Shown piece by piece: positions 12,859-15,734 of a DNA stretch of 15,734 nucleotides (positions are counted from its first letter, which is position 1; the number at the start of each line of letters is the position of its first letter). The DNA is taken from assembly GCF_050753365.1 (NCBI RefSeq), contig NZ_JBLZFY010000093.1:1-15734 (forward strand), written 5' to 3'. The notes beneath the pieces are model-generated. The model was not told the DNA's origin and searched no databases. It was given only the letters and a program-made list of their open reading frames with translations. Source of the stretch: Geminocystis sp050753365 (GTDB taxonomy: Bacteria; Cyanobacteriota; Cyanobacteriia; Cyanobacteriales; Cyanobacteriaceae). The position numbers and the translations under genes are program-made.

Positions 12859-13734
12859 ATGATTATTCAACACAAAATTATTAAAACTTTTTTAACATTT
12901 AGTATTTGCGCATTAGGCTTGTTTCATAACACTGATGTTAAAGCAGAAACGGTTTTAGAAGAAATTAATCGCACGGGGTTATTAAAAGTTGGAGTGAGAA
13001 ATGATGCTATTCCTTTCGGTTATCGCATTGATGGTGCATTACAAGGGATTTGTGTTGATGTTATTCGTATCATCAGAGAAGATTTAAGAAATAAGCTCGA
13101 TCGAGATATTATTAGTATTCAGTTAGTGGTTTCTAGTTTAGATAACCGTTTTAATATTGTACAAGATAAAGTGGTTCATTTTGAATGTGGACCTAATACT
13201 ATTAGAAAATTAGAAGATTATCAAGTAACTTTTTCTGAACCTTTTTTTCTGTCTGGAATTAAGTTTATAGTTGCCACAGATAAAGAACAAAATTTAATCA
13301 ATTCTGATGGTAAGAATTTTACGATTGGATTGCTAAGAAACACGACAACAGAAGTGTTTATGAAAAGTAAATATCCCCAAGCAAATTTTGAGTTATTTCA
13401 AGGCTTAAGAGGTAGTGAAAGAGGTTTACAGGCTTTAAAACAAGGGAGAATAGATGCCTTTGCTGATGATGGTATTCTATTAATTGGTCAATCGATCGCG
13501 CAAAGATTACCTTTAGGAGAAAATCACAATTTTATCTTAGCACCTGATCCACCTTTTACTTGTGAAAAATACGGTTTAATTCTTCCTCAAAATGATCCTG
13601 AATGGGAAAATTTTATCAATAGCTCGATAAATCTTGATCAAAAAATGGGCATTATTAATAATTGGTTTCAAAATATTTTTACTTTTCCTAGTACTCAAAA
13701 TACGATCGAAAAATGCCAAGTAATTAGTGAATAA
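12859..13734 (+). CDS. Family-3 extracellular solute-binding protein (polar amino acid type)
   Basis: This is a periplasmic substrate-binding protein of the GlnH/HisJ (SBP_bac_3) type, 291 residues from the chosen ATG. A signal peptide is clear: HKIIKTFLTFSICALGLF followed by a signal peptidase I-like site VKA|ET. The mature chain shows the family blocks in order: TGLLKVGVRNDAIPFGYRID with LQGICVDVIRII; ECGPNTIRKLEDYQVTFSEPFF; NFTIGLLRNTTTEVF; GLQALKQGRIDAFADDGILL; and KYGLILPQNDPEWENFINSSI. Such proteins deliver amino acids to ABC permeases or act as sensor inputs. No permease or ATPase gene is adjacent, so it is an orphan and its ligand is unknown. The frame is open back to a TTG at 12826, but that codon lies in the T tract of a terminator, and the ATG at 12859 puts a proper signal peptide at the N-terminus. 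The gene needs its own promoter, which I could not place. Confidence 0.88.
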   Translation: MIIQHKIIKTFLTFSICALGLFHNTDVKAETVLEEINRTGLLKVGVRNDAIPFGYRIDGALQGICVDVIRIIREDLRNKLDRDIISIQLVVSSLDNRFNIVQDKVVHFECGPNTIRKLEDYQVTFSEPFFLSGIKFIVATDKEQNLINSDGKNFTIGLLRNTTTEVFMKSKYPQANFELFQGLRGSERGLQALKQGRIDAFADDGILLIGQSIAQRLPLGENHNFILAPDPPFTCEKYGLILPQNDPEWENFINSSINLDQKMGIINNWFQNIFTFPSTQNTIEKCQVISE

Positions 13735-13769
13735 TGAATAGTTGAGACTTTTTTGTCCATTTGTCTGTT

Positions 13770-14528
13770 TTATTCATAGTCTAAAATAACTTTTAACCAC
13801 TGGGGGGGGCGTGGAATGGGGTTATTAAGTCGATCGAACATCAATAATCCTACCAGATGCACGGTCAAACTATAAATTAAATTGTTGATTAAAACCACTA
13901 ATAAAGCTAAAAGTTGAATCGTCATAAAATTAGGTTCAGCCATAATACCCAATTTGAGAAAAATCCAGTCCGCCAAATTAGTTACCTGACTGATGACATA
14001 AGCCCATAAATCTTCCCCTAAGAGTATGGAAAATAGCCAAAAACGGAAGAAAAAACCGAAACAACCGATGACACTAGCGGTGAAAATCGAAAGATACCAG
14101 TTTGCACCGTTACGCCATAAAGCACCCAACTGAATCCCCATTAATCCATAAGGGATAATATAAATGATACTGCGAGGAGGTCCCATCAAAATACTTAATA
14201 ATAATCCACAGACGATCGTAGTAATAATAGAAGCTCTTTGACCACGACGCAAGTAAATTAGAGCTATCGGTAAAGGAAACAACATTTTCAAGAATGGACC
14301 TAAGCGAAAATAATAGTCTATTAACCAAATTAAACTAGCGGTACTAGCTAAAAATGCACTCTCTACCAGTGCGATCGTGGCAGGTTTAAATTGATAGGAT
14401 TGTAGCTTAGGGGAAGGATAATATTTTTGTGTGTCATTATCCTCTGAGGAAGAATCCGCCTCATCTATCCAATTATCGTCGTTAAAGTCTTCGGGTAAAG
14501 TAGTCAAGGGTAATATCAATCCTGTCAC
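13770..14528 (-). CDS. DUF2232-type multi-pass membrane protein
   Basis: This 252-residue integral membrane protein resembles the cyanobacterial DUF2232 (YybS-like) group. An acidic, Ser-rich cytosolic head of about 48 residues (PEDFNDDNWIDEADSSSEDND) precedes about six hydrophobic segments between residues 50 and 235. Landmarks are FPLPIALIYLRRGQRASI, GPPRSIIYIIPYGLMGIQLGALWR, and the C-terminal NNPIPRPPQWLKVILDYE. The pattern of a transporter-like S component in ECF systems has been noted for related families, but no function is established and I assign none. The start is a GTG at 14528. No ATG precedes the membrane core, and an in-frame stop lies about 45 bp upstream, so GTG is the best choice. 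A TATAAT on the minus strand only about 14 bp upstream suggests a very short leader. The gene is divergent from tRNA-Thr. Confidence 0.8.
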   Translation of the reverse strand: MTGLILPLTTLPEDFNDDNWIDEADSSSEDNDTQKYYPSPKLQSYQFKPATIALVESAFLASTASLIWLIDYYFRLGPFLKMLFPLPIALIYLRRGQRASIITTIVCGLLLSILMGPPRSIIYIIPYGLMGIQLGALWRNGANWYLSIFTASVIGCFGFFFRFWLFSILLGEDLWAYVISQVTNLADWIFLKLGIMAEPNFMTIQLLALLVVLINNLIYSLTVHLVGLLMFDRLNNPIPRPPQWLKVILDYE

Positions 14529-14541
14529 TGAAATTTTCTCT

Positions 14542-14547
14542 ATTATA
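14542..14547 (-). promoter_or_regulatory. Minus-strand -10 box for the DUF2232 gene
   Basis: TATAAT reads on the minus strand at 14547-14542, 14 bp upstream of the GTG start. This implies a transcript with a leader of less than 10 nt. The -35 region is AT-rich without a good match. Confidence 0.4.
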
Positions 14548-14549
14548 AC

Positions 14550-14580
14550 TTGACAAATCCCAAATAAAATTCGTTATAAT
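14550..14580 (+). promoter_or_regulatory. Promoter of tRNA-Thr
   Basis: Perfect consensus hexamers TTGACA (14550-14555) and TATAAT (14575-14580) are separated by 19 bp, 2 bp longer than optimal. The tRNA begins 22 bp after the -10. The promoter is interleaved with the divergent minus-strand -10 at 14542-14547. Confidence 0.7.
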
Positions 14581-14601
14581 GATGATCGTGATTGATAAAT
14601 T

Positions 14602-14674
14602 GCCATCTTAGCTCAGTTGGTAGAGCAACTGATTTGTAATCAGTAGGTCATCGGTTCGAGTCCGATAGATGGCT
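14602..14674 (+). tRNA. trnT-UGU: tRNA-Thr (anticodon UGU)
   Basis: This 73-nt tRNA folds completely. The acceptor stem is GCCATCT/AGATGGC with discriminator U. The D-stem is GCTC/GAGC with loop AGTTGGTA. The anticodon stem is ACTGA/TCAGT with loop TTTGTAA (anticodon TGT at 14635-14637, reading ACA and by wobble other ACN codons). The variable loop is AGGTC, and the T-arm is ATCGG-TTCGAGT-CCGAT. CCA is not encoded, as usual in cyanobacteria. It is a single gene with its own promoter. Confidence 0.98.
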
Positions 14675-14702
14675 TCAATTTTGCTGTACAGTGCCAAGTT
14701 AA

Positions 14703-14718
14703 TTGTCATCGGTGACAA
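14703..14718 (+). terminator. Hairpin downstream of tRNA-Thr
   Basis: TTGTCA/TGACAA with a TCGG tetraloop lies 28 bp after the tRNA. It sits inside two near-copies of CAAGTTAAT(T)GTC (from about 14695 and 14715). No T tract follows, so it may instead protect the 3' end or be a chance dyad. Confidence 0.3.
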
Positions 14719-14921
14719 GTTAATGTCGTTAAACATTTTACAAATCAGTTACTCCTTTCAATTTATCCTGAAAAGCCAAATTTCTTCGTTATCGAATTGA
14801 GTTTGAAAAAATCCCGCTTCCCCCTCTATCTTACATCTCTTCTATCTGTCTCTTATTCATTCTCCATTTTCCACCCGTGTCGGTTAAAATAATTAAGGAA
14901 ATCTCAAGAAATATAACATCT

Positions 14922-15692
14922 ATGGATGAAATTCCAGTTGCTCTAAGGGAAGTTACTAAAACTAAAAAATCTCCTAGTTCGATCGAACCCTATAAAATAA
15001 TTATTGTCATAGTAGGGGTAATGATGGGATTCTCGATCGTGATTTTATGGTTATTAAATCGCCCTTCTCCCCAAGTGAATAACCCTTCTCCAGAAGTCAT
15101 AGAAGAAGATATTGCCAATGTTACAGAAGATGAAAAGATAGAAACTCCAGAAAATGAAGCAATACCCGAAAATATTTTAGGACATTTAGCCTACGAAGAA
15201 GCTCCTCAAAGTGAACTAAAACCCATCACCAGAGATGGTAGTATTAAGCTACGGGCAAAAGCCGCCGAGAAATTTTTACAAATGCAATCCGATGCAAGGG
15301 CGCAAGGTATCATCTTAACTCCCCTGTCAGGATTTCGATCGATCTCAGATCAAGAATACCTGTTTTTCAGAATCAAAGAAAAAAGAAATCAACCCACATC
15401 GAAAAGGGCGGAAGTAAGCGCTCCCCCCGGATATAGCGAACATCATACAGGGTATGCCATTGATATTGGAGACGGCAACGCCCCTGCTACCAATTTAAAC
15501 ACCAATTTTGAACAAACTCCAGCCTATAGATGGTTAAGTCAAAATGCCGCTAGATACAGTTTTGAATTGTCTTTCACCCCCGATAATTTACAGGGTATCA
15601 GTTATGAGCCTTGGCATTGGCGCTTTGTGGGAGATACCCACAGTTTAGAAACCTTTTATCGCGCTCGTCAACTAACCAATAAGCTAAATTAG
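14922..15692 (+). CDS. Membrane-anchored M15B D,D-carboxypeptidase (VanY/LdcB-like)
   Basis: This 256-residue (from the chosen ATG) zinc peptidase is anchored by one N-terminal transmembrane helix (residues ~25-45, IIIVIVGVMMGFSIVILWLL), followed by a Pro/Glu-rich periplasmic linker (~46-85) and the M15B catalytic domain (~100-256). Zinc ligands are His174 and Asp181 in SEHHTGYAID and His232 in EPWHWR; Glu229 is the catalytic base. LTPLSGFRSISDQEYLF (132-148) carries the conserved SGFRS substrate-binding Arg. The family trims D-Ala (or acts as an L,D-carboxypeptidase) on peptidoglycan stem peptides in the periplasm. The frame is open back to a GTG at 14877. I prefer the ATG at 14922 because its first residues, MDEIPVALR, look like the conserved start of cyanobacterial homologues as I remember them. 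No van resistance genes are nearby, so the role is wall maturation or recycling. Confidence 0.9.
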   Translation: MDEIPVALREVTKTKKSPSSIEPYKIIIVIVGVMMGFSIVILWLLNRPSPQVNNPSPEVIEEDIANVTEDEKIETPENEAIPENILGHLAYEEAPQSELKPITRDGSIKLRAKAAEKFLQMQSDARAQGIILTPLSGFRSISDQEYLFFRIKEKRNQPTSKRAEVSAPPGYSEHHTGYAIDIGDGNAPATNLNTNFEQTPAYRWLSQNAARYSFELSFTPDNLQGISYEPWHWRFVGDTHSLETFYRARQLTNKLN

Positions 15693-15734
15693 TATAGTGT
15701 ATAGTGTATAGTGTATAGTGTATAGTGTATAGTG
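15693..15734. repeat. Heptanucleotide tandem repeat, TATAGTG x6, runs off the window
   Basis: Six perfect copies of TATAGTG begin two bases after the carboxypeptidase stop and continue to the last base of the window, so the true copy number is unknown. The array has the same 7-bp period as the other arrays but a different unit. Confidence 0.95.

Noticed and set aside
14922..15692. Vancomycin resistance (VanY) determinant
   Set aside because: The fold is VanY-like, but no vanH/A/X-type genes are present and M15B carboxypeptidases are ordinary cell-wall enzymes in cyanobacteria.

Overview
This window looks like part of the chromosome of a small-genome, AT-rich unicellular cyanobacterium. The main reasons are a complete phycocyanobilin:ferredoxin oxidoreductase gene (pcyA), a PatA/PixG-type PATAN protein, and dozens of CGATCG-centred palindromes scattered through genes and spacers. 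These resemble the HIP1 (GCGATCGC) repeats of cyanobacteria, but here the common form is TCGATCGA. A Geminocystis/Cyanobacterium-like host is my inference from base composition and this HIP variant; it is not proven by the sequence.

Layout, left to right. Positions 1-3000: a PATAN-only protein without the usual receiver domain (minus) diverges from a protein joining an N-terminal helix-turn-helix to a GrpE-like beta domain (plus). Two back-to-back heptanucleotide repeat arrays follow, then pcyA. Positions 2560-5846: an M16 peptidase homologue lacking its zinc site and an S9 prolyl-oligopeptidase-like hydrolase, both on minus and possibly co-transcribed. Positions 6042-6848: an OmpR-type response regulator with an incomplete acidic pocket. 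Positions 6849-7381: a gene-free stretch unusually rich in inverted repeats. Positions 7382-9323: divergent prs (PRPP synthase) and bioD, with a nested dyad in the spacer. Positions 9461-9971: a YefM/YoeB-type toxin-antitoxin operon on minus. Positions 10202-11288: argC and its hairpin.

Positions 11378-13734: a repeat-built coiled-coil membrane-anchored protein, an RsbQ/KAI2/D14-like alpha/beta hydrolase, and an orphan family-3 solute-binding protein, separated by REP-like elements and a terminator. Positions 13770-15734: a DUF2232-type membrane protein divergent from tRNA-Thr(UGU), a membrane-anchored VanY/LdcB-like D,D-carboxypeptidase, and a further heptamer array running off the window end.

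Most genes are monocistronic housekeeping or regulatory genes, as is typical of cyanobacterial chromosomes. The toxin-antitoxin pair is the only tight operon. I see no prophage, complete insertion sequence, CRISPR array or multi-gene defence island. The items that stand out are domain loss or domain fusion (PATAN-only protein, HTH-GrpE fusion, dead M16 subunit), the structured 533-bp spacer, the bioD upstream dyad, and the repeated use of 7-bp tandem arrays at gene borders. For three genes (response regulator, solute-binding protein, carboxypeptidase) I chose a start inside the longest open frame, and say why in each entry.
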